Part shown: piece by piece, positions 17,960-26,175 of the stretch | Position numbering within the stretch: the first letter of the stretch is position 1 | How the letters are laid out: each line of letters begins with the position of its first letter | Source of the DNA: Croceibacterium_A sp035555595 | Lineage (GTDB): Bacteria; Pseudomonadota; Alphaproteobacteria; Sphingomonadales; Sphingomonadaceae | Reading direction: 5' to 3' | Assembly: GCA_035555595.1 (NCBI GenBank) | Contig: DATMGK010000085.1 | Location: 1 to 64,000, forward strand | DNA: 64,000 bases | The notes under the pieces: generated by a model | Seen by the model: only the letters and a program-made list of their open reading frames with translations | Databases searched by the model: none | Told to the model about the DNA's origin: nothing | Position numbers and translations under genes: made by a program

Positions 17960-20049
17960 GCCGCCTGCGCTCCCTTTTCCTGACTCGCGTCCCCGCCGGC
18001 CAGCGTCAGGCGGACGATAAAGCGGGTTCCCAATCCCTCGCGCGATTCCACTTCCAGTTTTCCGCGCATTCCGCGCACCAGTTCGCGCGCTTCGAACGCG
18101 CCGATGCCGAAACCGCCGGCCTTCGACGAATGGAAGGGCTTGAAAAGCTGGCTGCGGACGAATTCCGGGCTCATTCCAGCACCGGAATCGACCACCGCGA
18201 TGATCGCCTGCGAGTGAACGACCCGTGCATCGAGGAAGACCGGGCTTCCCGGCGGGCTGGCGTCGATGCCGTTCTGGACCAGATGCACCAGCGCTTGTTC
18301 CAACCCGTCCCGATCCGCCGTCACCGTACAGCCGGGATATTCGACAACGATCACCTCATGCTGGCCGCGATAACGATCGGCTATGCGGGACAGGATATCG
18401 TCCAGCGCCACAGGCGTGAGCGCGTCTCCACCGTGCTGGCCATAGCGGCCGAGCCGCGCCAGCAGGGTCTGCAGCTTGTCCGAACTGTTGCGCAGGGTAA
18501 CCAGCATATCCGCCCGGAACGCAGGATTTTCCGCGTGCTTTTCAGCATTGCGGGCGAGCAGTGAAAGTTGGCTGGCGAGGTTCTTGATATCGTGCATCAC
18601 GAAAGCGATGCGCCGGTTGAATTCGTCAAAACGGCGCGCTTCGCCCAGTGCATCGTGGCTGGCCTGTTCGGCCAGATAGCTGGCCACCTGACGGCCGACG
18701 ACCCGCAGAAGATCGAAATCCTCCCAATCGAGACGTCGCGCAATCGCGGGTCGAGAGAGCACAACGACACCGACGAGGCGTTCATAATGCAGCAGCGGCA
18801 CGATGGCCCAGGCCACGGTTTCCTGCATCAGCCATTCGGGATGGGCGCTGGCCGGAATACCTTCCGCCCTTCCCCCCCGAAGATCGTCGAGATCGATGAC
18901 GAACTGGCTCTGTTCACAAAAACGCGCGCCAGATCGGCTGAACGCCTGCGCCGGAACGTCAACATCCGGCCATTGCCAGCGCGCTTCCAGAGCCAGCCCG
19001 CCTTCATCATCCGGCGTGAGCAGGAGGCCGCCCGGGCTGTCGGCCACATCGGCCACGGCCTGCACGATGCGTTGGCCCAGTGGCGGTGAATCCGGCCCCG
19101 CGCGGCCCATCGTGCTGGTGAACCGCAGCCATTCCGCGCGGTAATCATAACGGTGCTGGAACAGGTGCTTGGTGATGGTAACCTTCAGCCACCCCCGCAA
19201 CCGGCGAGAGGGAAGGACCGCCAGCGCGATAGCTCCTGCAAGCGCCAGAAAGCCGATCTGCGCAGCGCGCGCGAATTCCCCACCGGCATAAGTCAACCCG
19301 CGCGAAACGAGCATCATGGCGATAAAATACGCGGCAATCACCAGCAGCGAGAACGACTGGAACGCGAACGATCGCGATGGGCCGAAGCGCAGGTTGTCGT
19401 CGTGCCGCATGCCACCGATCGCCAGCATGCCCGCCGCAGCCAGCATCACTCCGCCCCGCAACTGTCGCAGGATTTCAGGCGTATCGTTGTGCAGCCAGGT
19501 AATGGTGGAGAAGTTCAGTTCATACAACCACACCAGCGCCAGGGCAGCCGCGGGCCAGCCCAGTGCCTGCCGGGTCTGTTGGGAAGCCCCGGCATAGAGA
19601 TTGTGAACCAGCACCAGCCCGCCAATGCAGAACAGCAGACGGAACATCTCCGAATAGCCCGCAATGGCCTGTATCGACGCGGCATCCCGGGCGTTGTGTG
19701 CAGCCAGCAGCAGGGCGAACTGCAACATTTCCACGAGTGCGAGGGACAGCACCACCGGACGAACAAGGCCCACACCCCGGTCGCGCAGATCCTGCCCGAA
19801 CAGGCGATAGAGCATCCATAGCCACGCGAGCTGCAACAGGCCGAACAAAGCCGCCGTAGTGATCGACGCTCCGCCCGTCACGAGCACGGCCATCGCCCAG
19901 CACGCCATCAGTGCCATTACCGCGGCTTGCGCGATCGCCACCGGTCCGTGCCGTTGGCGACGGGAGAGTATCCATCCACCTGCCGCCAACGCGAAACCCG
20001 CGCACAGCAGATGAACTAACGCCATGACGGCAGACAAGGCGCCGATCAT
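17956..20049 (-). CDS. prsK: PrsK, membrane histidine kinase of the PEP-CTERM/EPS type
   Basis: A 697-residue kinase. The N-terminal third holds about eight to ten membrane helices, then a GAF-like domain (about residues 300-460), a dimerisation/phosphotransfer region with FVMHDIKNLASQLSLLARNAEKH (phospho-acceptor His in MHDIKN), and a C-terminal ATPase domain with HLVQNGIDASPPGSP, VDSGAGMSPEFV and GGFGIGAFEARELV. The size, the many N-terminal helices and the MHDIKN box fit PrsK. It overlaps prsR by four bases, so the pair is one operon. No exosortase gene occurs in this window. Confidence 0.9.
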   Translation of the reverse strand: MIGALSAVMALVHLLCAGFALAAGGWILSRRQRHGPVAIAQAAVMALMACWAMAVLVTGGASITTAALFGLLQLAWLWMLYRLFGQDLRDRGVGLVRPVVLSLALVEMLQFALLLAAHNARDAASIQAIAGYSEMFRLLFCIGGLVLVHNLYAGASQQTRQALGWPAAALALVWLYELNFSTITWLHNDTPEILRQLRGGVMLAAAGMLAIGGMRHDDNLRFGPSRSFAFQSFSLLVIAAYFIAMMLVSRGLTYAGGEFARAAQIGFLALAGAIALAVLPSRRLRGWLKVTITKHLFQHRYDYRAEWLRFTSTMGRAGPDSPPLGQRIVQAVADVADSPGGLLLTPDDEGGLALEARWQWPDVDVPAQAFSRSGARFCEQSQFVIDLDDLRGGRAEGIPASAHPEWLMQETVAWAIVPLLHYERLVGVVVLSRPAIARRLDWEDFDLLRVVGRQVASYLAEQASHDALGEARRFDEFNRRIAFVMHDIKNLASQLSLLARNAEKHAENPAFRADMLVTLRNSSDKLQTLLARLGRYGQHGGDALTPVALDDILSRIADRYRGQHEVIVVEYPGCTVTADRDGLEQALVHLVQNGIDASPPGSPVFLDARVVHSQAIIAVVDSGAGMSPEFVRSQLFKPFHSSKAGGFGIGAFEARELVRGMRGKLEVESREGLGTRFIVRLTLAGGDASQEKGAQAA

Positions 20050-20210
20050 CAGCGTATCGCCCGCCGCATCACGCCCACGCGTGAGGGCGCAGTCGTGTGC
20101 AGTGCATGAAATTCTAGCTGATGAACCATCGCTCCGGCCCGTGGCGCTGATCTGCCTCAGATCAGGCCGGGGCTATCGCGGAGAGATGAAATGTCGGTAA
20201 ATTTTACACC

Positions 20211-20225
20211 CGGTGGTTACCACCG
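20211..20225 (-). terminator. Palindrome downstream of tRNA-Leu, candidate terminator
   Basis: CGGTGGT-T-ACCACCG is a perfect seven-base-pair inverted repeat 39 bases past the 3' end of tRNA-Leu. On the minus strand it is followed by GGTGTAAAATTTACC, which has only short T runs, so termination is plausible but not certain. Confidence 0.4.
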
Positions 20226-20263
20226 CGTCAACGGCCGGCTGCGCCGGGTCGGTCAAAGCCGGA

Positions 20264-20347
20264 TGGTGCCCCTGGCCCGACTCGAACGGGCACGTCTTGC
20301 GACAATCGATTTTGAGTCGATCGCGTCTACCATTCCGCCACAGGGGC
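20264..20347 (-). tRNA. tRNA-Leu (anticodon CAA)
   Basis: The minus strand folds as a class II tRNA: acceptor GCCCCTG/CAGGGGC, D arm with GGCGGAATGGTAGACGC, anticodon stem ATCGA/TCGAT around the loop CTCAAAA (anticodon CAA, reads UUG), a long variable arm, T stem GCCCG/CGGGC with loop TTCGAGT, discriminator A and an encoded CCA. Confidence 0.95.
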
Positions 20348-20405
20348 AAATCCTCCGGCCGGTACGAGCCGCTTAGCGGCGCGTGCGGCGCGGTTCAAGC
20401 AAGCG

Positions 20406-21227
20406 TCAGCTCTTTACCGCTTCTGCCACCAGCTTGTGCAGCCGGGAATGCAGCGGATCGTTGCCCGCGATGATCTGCGTATCGCAAATCGGCAGAGAAC
20501 GGCCGCGGTAATCGGTCACGAAACCGCCCGCTTCGCGAACCAGCAGGCAGCCCGCTGCCGTATCCCACGCGTTGAGGTCGCTTTCCCAGAAACCGTCGTA
20601 GCGCCCAGCCGCAACCCACGCGAGGTCCAGCGAGGCAGAACCGAAACGGCGAATACCGGCAACCTGCGGGCCAACTGCGGAGAAAATCCGCGTCCATTCC
20701 GCAAAATTGCCATGCCCCTGATAGGGCATACCAGTGGCAACCAGAGCTTCCGATAAATGACGGCGGCTGGAAACGCGGAGGCGACCATCATGCAGCCATG
20801 CGCCGCGGCTCTTTTCCGCCCAGAAGCTTTCGTCAGTGATCGGCTGATAGACCAGCCCGGCGACGACATCACCCCAGCCGGAACCATCCAGCTTCGGTTC
20901 CTGCACCGCGATCGAGATGGCGAAATGCGGCATGCCGTGCAGGAAATTGCTGGTTCCATCGAGCGGATCGATAATCCAGCGCGGCTTGTCCGGATCGCCT
21001 TCGATCGTGCCGCCTTCCTCCATCACGAAGCCCCAATCGGGACGCGCCTGGCGCAACTCGTCCCACAGAGTGCGTTCCGCCGCCCGGTCAGCCTTGGAGA
21101 CGAAATCCGCCGGCCCCTTGCGGCTGACCTGCAGGTGTTCGATTTCGCCGAAGTCACGGCGCAGGCGCGATCCCGCCTTGCGCGCCGCGCGCTCCATCAC
21201 CCGGATAAGTCCCGAAACTGCTGCCAC
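20406..21227 (-). CDS. suhB: Inositol-1-monophosphatase family protein SuhB
   Basis: A 273-residue Mg-dependent phosphatase. The metal sites are visible as MEEGG (about residue 70), WIIDPLDGTSNFLHG (about 85-99) and WDTAAGCLLVREAGG (about 220-234). In enterobacteria SuhB also affects rRNA transcription; here only the phosphatase fold is supported. The start is a GTG preceded by GAGGAATTGAA. It is followed, in the direction of transcription, by tRNA-Leu. Confidence 0.88.
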   Translation of the reverse strand: MAAVSGLIRVMERAARKAGSRLRRDFGEIEHLQVSRKGPADFVSKADRAAERTLWDELRQARPDWGFVMEEGGTIEGDPDKPRWIIDPLDGTSNFLHGMPHFAISIAVQEPKLDGSGWGDVVAGLVYQPITDESFWAEKSRGAWLHDGRLRVSSRRHLSEALVATGMPYQGHGNFAEWTRIFSAVGPQVAGIRRFGSASLDLAWVAAGRYDGFWESDLNAWDTAAGCLLVREAGGFVTDYRGRSLPICDTQIIAGNDPLHSRLHKLVAEAVKS

Positions 21228-21288
21228 TTCAATTCCTCGTCAGTCGAGAGGAGTGCGGACAGAGAAAGTCCGCCCGCCCTCGCCGCTG

Positions 21289-21852
21289 TTACGCTGCCTT
21301 GCCGACGTAGGTGCGTTCGTACACATCCACGACGATGCGCGTGCCGCTTTCGATATGCGGCGGCACCATCACGCGGACGCCGTTGTCCAGAATCGCCGGC
21401 TTGTAGCTGGAAGAGGCCGTCTGCCCCTTCACCACCGCATCAGCCTCCACGATCGTCGCTTCGACCTGTTCCGGCAGTTGCACGCTGATCGGCTTTTCGT
21501 CCCACATTTCCAGCATGACTTCCATGCCATCCTGCAGGAAAGCCGCCGCATCGCCGAGCAGATCGGCGGGAAGCTGGATCTGTTCGTAAGTGTCGTTATC
21601 CATGAACACCAGCATGTCGCCATCGGCGTAGAGATACTGGAAATCCTTGGTATCCAGCCGCACCCGCTCCACCGTATCGGCACTGCGGAAACGCACGTTG
21701 GTCTTGCGACCATCCTGCAGGTTTTTCATTTCAACCTGCATATAGGCCCCGCCCTTTCCGGGTTGGGTGTGCTGGATCTTGGCGACCTTCCAGATGCCGC
21801 GTTCATACTCCAGAATATTGCCGGGACGGATGTCCACGCCGCTGATCTTCAT
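21289..21852 (-). CDS. efp: Elongation factor P
   Basis: Translation factor that relieves ribosome stalling at polyproline. It is 187 residues with the three-domain EF-P layout. The tip loop HTQPGKGGAYMQ carries Lys33, the position that is modified in the lysine-type EF-P; no modification enzyme is in the window. The ATG is at 21852, and the next gene on the strand, suhB, starts about 60 bases further on, so they may be co-transcribed. Confidence 0.95.
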   Translation of the reverse strand: MKISGVDIRPGNILEYERGIWKVAKIQHTQPGKGGAYMQVEMKNLQDGRKTNVRFRSADTVERVRLDTKDFQYLYADGDMLVFMDNDTYEQIQLPADLLGDAAAFLQDGMEVMLEMWDEKPISVQLPEQVEATIVEADAVVKGQTASSSYKPAILDNGVRVMVPPHIESGTRIVVDVYERTYVGKAA

Positions 21853-21952
21853 GCGAAGTGCCTTTGAAACGGATGCGTTGGAATAAAGCGCGCGCCCTAG
21901 CGGTTCGTCGAGTTAATGGCAATGCAAGCGACAGAGCGCTAAAGCCCCTGCC

Positions 21953-22300
21953 ATGAAACTCTCAATCGCCTGTTGCCTCACCGCCCTGCTGACCGCTGGC
22001 CCCGTACTGGCGCAGGGGGCCATCGGCACGCTGGAACGAGGGACTTACGCCTGCGAACTGCCCGGCGACGCGTCAAGAGAGGCTGGAATCGCGCAGCCGC
22101 ACGAAAATTTCCGGATCATCACCGCATCGCGTTACCGGAGCGAGCAAGGGCGCGGAATCTACCTGCGGCGGGGGAACGTGGTGACGTTCACCAGCGGCCC
22201 GCGCAAGGGAGAGAGTTATGCGGTCTTCTCCCCGGCGTTTCTGCGGCGGATCGACAATGGAGAGCCGGGGGATCTGCGCTGTATCCGCAAAGGCGGATAA
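21953..22300 (+). CDS. Small secreted protein of unknown function
   Basis: A 115-residue protein with a signal peptide ending near VLAQG. The mature part begins LERGTYACELPGDASREAG and has two cysteines (ACEL and LRCIRKGG) that could form a disulphide in the periplasm. The segment NFRIITASRYRSEQGRGIYLRRGNVVTFTSGPRKG resembles conserved small proteins of sphingomonads known to me only as hypothetical. It is divergent from efp. Confidence 0.65.
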   Translation: MKLSIACCLTALLTAGPVLAQGAIGTLERGTYACELPGDASREAGIAQPHENFRIITASRYRSEQGRGIYLRRGNVVTFTSGPRKGESYAVFSPAFLRRIDNGEPGDLRCIRKGG

Positions 22301-22325
22301 GCTCGCGCCTATGCCTCAATACAAG

Positions 22326-22349
22326 TCCGGGCCCGCGAACGGGCCCGGA
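22326..22349. terminator. Strong GC hairpin between convergent genes
   Basis: TCCGGGCCCG-CGAA-CGGGCCCGGA is a perfect ten-base-pair stem with a four-base loop. It lies 26 bases after one gene and 54 bases before the stop of the convergent one. No T run follows on either strand, so it may be a factor-assisted terminator or a dispersed palindromic repeat. Confidence 0.5.
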
Positions 22350-22402
22350 TGCCAATATGGCAGCTCCGCCAGCCTGAACTGGCGGAGATATTCGCTATAT
22401 TA

Positions 22403-22624
22403 CTACGGGCTCGCGGGGGAATCGTCCCCATCATCCACGAGAAGGAAAATCGCGAGACCAGCAGCCAGCGCGGCCAGCAGCGGCAGCAACAGCGAGCCGC
22501 CGAGGTTTTCACCCTCCACTGCGGCACCCTGACGCGCGGACGGAGCTGCGGCCGCCTGGGCCACGGCCGGTGCGCTCGCGAGAGCTGCGGCTGCCGTGGC
22601 AGCCAGAACATTACCCAATTTCAT
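22403..22624 (-). CDS. Small signal-plus-membrane-anchor protein
   Basis: A 73-residue protein: a signal-like hydrophobic N-terminus ending near AVAQA, an alanine-rich linker, one membrane helix (LLLPLLAALAAGLAIFLLV) and a short acidic tail DDGDDSPASP. GGGG lies about nine bases before the ATG. Small proteins with this plan are common in sphingomonads; no function is known. Confidence 0.6.
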   Translation of the reverse strand: MKLGNVLAATAAAALASAPAVAQAAAAPSARQGAAVEGENLGGSLLLPLLAALAAGLAIFLLVDDGDDSPASP

Positions 22625-22772
22625 GCTTTACCCCTTATCGGATCAAAGGAGACTAACTTTTGACATAGGACTGGCCCATCGACAATCAACACGCGTGGTT
22701 CTGCACCATTTTTATAATTAATGTGCATTTTCCAATACAGATGGCGAGATCCCACAAGGTATTCGTATTAAT

Positions 22773-23384
22773 TCAGCCCAGGCGGTTTGCGAAGGCACGT
22801 ACCGCCTCAGCCTCGTCACCGCCCCATATCGCCCCGCTTACCGCCAGGAAATCAGCGCCGGCAGAAACGAGCGGGCCACAGTTTTCCGGGGTGATGCCAC
22901 CGATAGCGACGCATGGGATTTCCATCAGCGATTGCCACCAGGTGAGCAATTCCGGTTCCGCACGATGTTCGCTTTCCTTTGTCGTACTGGGGAAGAACGC
23001 GCCGAACGCGACGTAATCCGCCCCCGCATCACCCGCCTCCATCGCCAGATGGCGGCTGGCGTGGCAGGTAACGCCGATCTGCGCATCTCGCCCAAGGGCC
23101 TCGCGTGCCTCGGCCACGGTGCCGTCGCCCTGCCCCAGATGCACGCCATCGGCCTGCAGGCGCTTTGCCAGCGAGATGCTGTCATTGACGATGAAGGCAA
23201 CGTCGTGCCGGCGGCATATCTCCTGCAAAGGTGGCGCCAGCCTCGCCGCCTCGTGCTGGTCAACCCCTTTTACCCGGAACTGGAATGCCGCCACTGGCCC
23301 GGCGTCCAGCGCCCGTTCCAGCCGCGTGGAAAAATCGCCGCCCACATCGAGCGGGGAGATCAGGTAGAGTTGGCTTTGGTTCAT
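22773..23384 (-). CDS. thiE: Thiamine phosphate synthase
   Basis: Joins the pyrimidine and thiazole halves of thiamine. At 203 residues it has the expected TIM-barrel size. Motifs are QFRVKG near the first strands, FIVNDSISLAKRLQADGVHLGQGDG (pyrophosphate/substrate site), GVTCHASRHLAMEAGDAGADYVAFGAFFPSTTK and IGGITPENC. The usual QYR/K motif reads QFR. The conserved FFPSTTK is the phosphate loop. No thiamine riboswitch is visible in the 86-base leader. Confidence 0.88.
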   Translation of the reverse strand: MNQSQLYLISPLDVGGDFSTRLERALDAGPVAAFQFRVKGVDQHEAARLAPPLQEICRRHDVAFIVNDSISLAKRLQADGVHLGQGDGTVAEAREALGRDAQIGVTCHASRHLAMEAGDAGADYVAFGAFFPSTTKESEHRAEPELLTWWQSLMEIPCVAIGGITPENCGPLVSAGADFLAVSGAIWGGDEAEAVRAFANRLG

Positions 23385-23470
23385 GGCCTTGCGCTCTATC
23401 CCCCCAGTCGGGCCGCGCCAAGCCGCGCCGTTCAGCGACCCGAAATCGGGCCTGATGCGTTAGTGGCGAA

Positions 23471-23866
23471 ATGAAGAACTCATTTCCTGTCCTTGCCCTG
23501 TTTGCACTGGTCGGGTGCGCGGCGGCTCCGCTTGCCAATCCTACGCCTGTTACGCCAGACGGCATCGCACGGGCCGCACTGGGGCAGAAGGTCTACGTCG
23601 ATGGCCCCCATGTCACTCCGCTGGAAGTGCTGGAGGACAGCCGCTGCCCGAAAGGGATGCAATGCGTATGGGCCGGGCGGGTGAAGCTGTCGGTGCGTAT
23701 CGACCTCGGCTCTCGCAGCGAAACGCGGGAAATCGCCAGTGATGCGCCCATCGAAGTGGCCGATGGGCGCCTGTCACTGGTTGAGATCGAGCCGGAGAAG
23801 ATCGCCGAAAAGCCGGGCGAACCGGCCAACTATCGCTTCGGCTTCCGGTTCGCCGGGGGGATCTAG
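23471..23866 (+). CDS. Lipoprotein of unknown function
   Basis: A 131-residue protein with a lipoprotein signal (FALVGCAAAP, modified Cys at about residue 15). The mature part has two further cysteines in LEDSRCPKGMQCVWAGRVKLSV, a motif seen in small uncharacterised secreted proteins. It starts divergently from thiE, and its stop codon overlaps the stop of the convergent aldolase gene by four bases. Confidence 0.6.
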   Translation: MKNSFPVLALFALVGCAAAPLANPTPVTPDGIARAALGQKVYVDGPHVTPLEVLEDSRCPKGMQCVWAGRVKLSVRIDLGSRSETREIASDAPIEVADGRLSLVEIEPEKIAEKPGEPANYRFGFRFAGGI

Positions 23867-24762
23867 GCGGCGGCCTTTTCCGTGCTCGCACGATAGATCG
23901 CGTCAATCGCTTCACCCAGCGCGGCATCGAATTCTGCCTCGCTCATCCCAGCACGAAGACTGTCGAGCAGCGCGCGGCTGAAGCTGGCAATCACGCCGTC
24001 ATTGCGGGCCAGTTCAACGCAAGCCTCGTCACGCGTGAAACCGCCGGAAAGCGAAACGACTTTCAGCACACGCGGATGATCGACCAGCGCCTTGAAAGCG
24101 TTAGGCTCGACCGGAAGCGAAAGCTTGAGCATGACCTGCTGCCCTTCGGCCAGTTCATCCAGCTGGCGCAAGATTTCTTCGTGCAGAATGCGTTCACCCT
24201 GCGCGCGGTCGGGCGCCTTGATCGAATACTCCGGTTCGAGGATCGGCATCATGCCGTGCGCGAGCACCTGCTTACCTACTTCGAACTGCTGCGCGACTAC
24301 GGCGGCAATACCGGCCGGGTTGGCGGAATTGATGACCGAACGTTCCTTGGTGCCGAACACGCCTAGCGCGCTTGCCCGTTCCAGCAACGCATCCAGACCG
24401 GGCATCGGCTTCATCAGTTGCACGCCGTCGGCTTCGTCTTCCAGGCCCTTGTCGATCTTCAGGAACGGCACGACGCCCTTAGCGATCAGCGCCTGAGGAA
24501 CCGGCACGCCATCGACAGCGCCGTCCATCGTCTTTTCGAACAGGATCGCGCCGACGACCTTGTCGCCAGTAAACGCGGGGGAGCGGATGATGCGGCAGCG
24601 CATTTCGTGGATGCGGGCGAACATCTCGTCCTCGCCATTCCACTCATCGTCCGTGACGCCGTAAGCGCGGAGGGCTTTCGGCGTAGAACCGCCCGATTGA
24701 TCGAGCGCGGCGACGAAGCCGCGCCCGCCAGCGATCTTCGCGGTCATTTCAGATTGGTTCAT
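23863..24762 (-). CDS. fba: Fructose-bisphosphate aldolase, class I
   Basis: Cleaves fructose-1,6-bisphosphate or condenses triose phosphates. The 299-residue protein belongs to the metal-independent class I family: FVAALDQSGGSTPKALRAYG near the N-terminus, then LFEKTMDG and VPFLKIDKGLE, and VMLKLSLPVEPN with the candidate Schiff-base lysine. It is the last gene of the minus-strand set tkt-gap-pgk-fba and follows pgk after about 67 bases. The use of class I rather than class II is notable but not rare in this group. Confidence 0.92.
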   Translation of the reverse strand: MNQSEMTAKIAGGRGFVAALDQSGGSTPKALRAYGVTDDEWNGEDEMFARIHEMRCRIIRSPAFTGDKVVGAILFEKTMDGAVDGVPVPQALIAKGVVPFLKIDKGLEDEADGVQLMKPMPGLDALLERASALGVFGTKERSVINSANPAGIAAVVAQQFEVGKQVLAHGMMPILEPEYSIKAPDRAQGERILHEEILRQLDELAEGQQVMLKLSLPVEPNAFKALVDHPRVLKVVSLSGGFTRDEACVELARNDGVIASFSRALLDSLRAGMSEAEFDAALGEAIDAIYRASTEKAAA

Positions 24763-24829
24763 ATGCTATCCTCCCCACTACCGGTGCGATCGTCCGGCTC
24801 ATGACCGGAATGCACCGCGTTCACTTGCC

Positions 24830-26032
24830 TCACACGGCTGAAAGCGCCGCCACGCCCGGCAGTTCCTTGCCTTCCATCCATTCGAGGAAGGCACCGCCTG
24901 CCGTTGAAATGTAGGTGAAATCGCTCGCCACCCCTGCATGGTTCAGCGCCGCCACGGTGTCTCCACCCCCGGCGACGGATACGAGCGATCCTTCGCGGGT
25001 CAGAGCTGCGGTTGTCTTCGCCAACGCAACCGTGGCCGCGTCGAAAGGCGGGGTCTCGAAGGCACCCAGCGGACCGTTCCACACCAGCGTGCGGCAGGTC
25101 TTCAGCACATCACCAAGCGCCTCAACCGCCTGCGGGCCGATATCGAGAATCATCTCGTCAGCGGCGACCTCGTGCACGTTACACGTCCGCATGCTGGGCG
25201 GATTGGCGGCAAACTCCTTCGCCACCACGACGTCATACGGCAGATGCACGGTGCAGCCCGCAGCGTCGGCAGCATCCATGATCGCTTCCGCCTTCGCCGC
25301 CAGATCGTGTTCGCACAGCGACTTGCCGACATCGACGCCGCGAGCGGCAAGGAAGGTATTGGCCATGCCGCCGCCGATGATCAGATGGCTGACCCGGGCG
25401 ACGAGATGTTCGAGCACCGCCAGCTTGGTCGAAACCTTGGCCCCGCCGACAACCGCCGCAACAGGGGTCTGCGGATTGCCAAGCGCCTTGTCCAACGCAT
25501 CCAGTTCCGCCTGCATGGAGCGCCCGGCGTAAGCGGGCAGGAGATGCGCCAGACCCTCTGTGGTGGCGTGCGCGCGGTGAGAGGCGGAAAACGCGTCATT
25601 GACGTAGAAGTCGCCGTTCGCTGCAATGCCCTGCGCGAAAGCGGGATCATTCTTTTCCTCGCCCGGCCAGAAACGGGTATTCTCCAGCAGACCGATATCG
25701 CCGGGGCGCAGGATGCCGACGGCCTGTTCGACCACGGGCCCCTGCACTTCGGGGATGAACATGACCTCGCGGCCCAGCACGTCTTCCACCGCGCCCTGAA
25801 TCAGGCTGAGCGACTGGGTAGAGCTACGCTCCCCCTTCGGGCGGCCGAAGTGGGCGAGGAGCAGGACTTTCGCGCCTGCGTCGGCCAGTTCGAGAATGGT
25901 CGGAGCGACAGCGCGGGCGCGCGTAAGATCGGTAACCCGCCCATCGGCCATCGGCAGATTGAGATCGACACGCACGAGCGCGACTTTCCCGCGCACATCA
26001 CCCAGTGAATCAAGGGTGCGGAAATTCGCCAT
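24830..26032 (-). CDS. pgk: Phosphoglycerate kinase
   Basis: A 400-residue enzyme, the normal bacterial length. N-terminal substrate site VRVDLNLPM, then LLAHFGRPKGE and ENTRFWPGEEKNDPAFAQ, hinge region VGGAKVSTKLAVLEHL, and the C-terminal nucleotide site GGGDTVAAL. It sits between gap and fba on the same strand; a strong hairpin separates it from gap. Confidence 0.96.
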   Translation of the reverse strand: MANFRTLDSLGDVRGKVALVRVDLNLPMADGRVTDLTRARAVAPTILELADAGAKVLLLAHFGRPKGERSSTQSLSLIQGAVEDVLGREVMFIPEVQGPVVEQAVGILRPGDIGLLENTRFWPGEEKNDPAFAQGIAANGDFYVNDAFSASHRAHATTEGLAHLLPAYAGRSMQAELDALDKALGNPQTPVAAVVGGAKVSTKLAVLEHLVARVSHLIIGGGMANTFLAARGVDVGKSLCEHDLAAKAEAIMDAADAAGCTVHLPYDVVVAKEFAANPPSMRTCNVHEVAADEMILDIGPQAVEALGDVLKTCRTLVWNGPLGAFETPPFDAATVALAKTTAALTREGSLVSVAGGGDTVAALNHAGVASDFTYISTAGGAFLEWMEGKELPGVAALSAV

Positions 26033-26133
26033 TTAGCCTTTGCTCCATTCTGGCCGGTCCCAAGGAGGCTGAACCGACCCCCTTCCCGACATCACCACGC
26101 GGCGGAAAGGTCAGCCGATGCTGCGGGATCACC

Positions 26134-26166
26134 GGGCCGGGCCCCGCCGATGCGAAGGCCCGGCCC
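26134..26166 (-). terminator. GC-rich hairpin between gap and pgk
   Basis: GGGCCGGGCC and GGCCCGGCCC form a perfect ten-base-pair stem around a 13-base loop. The hairpin lies just after the gap stop codon, inside the 143-base space before pgk. No T run follows, so it may protect the 3' end of the tkt-gap message or cause partial termination; it could also be a dispersed palindromic repeat. Confidence 0.45.
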
Positions 26167-26175
26167 GCTAAATCC

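Noticed and set aside
23385..23470. Possible thiamine riboswitch before thiE
   Set aside because: The leader is under 90 bases and lacks the conserved CTGAGA and ACCTGA-type elements.
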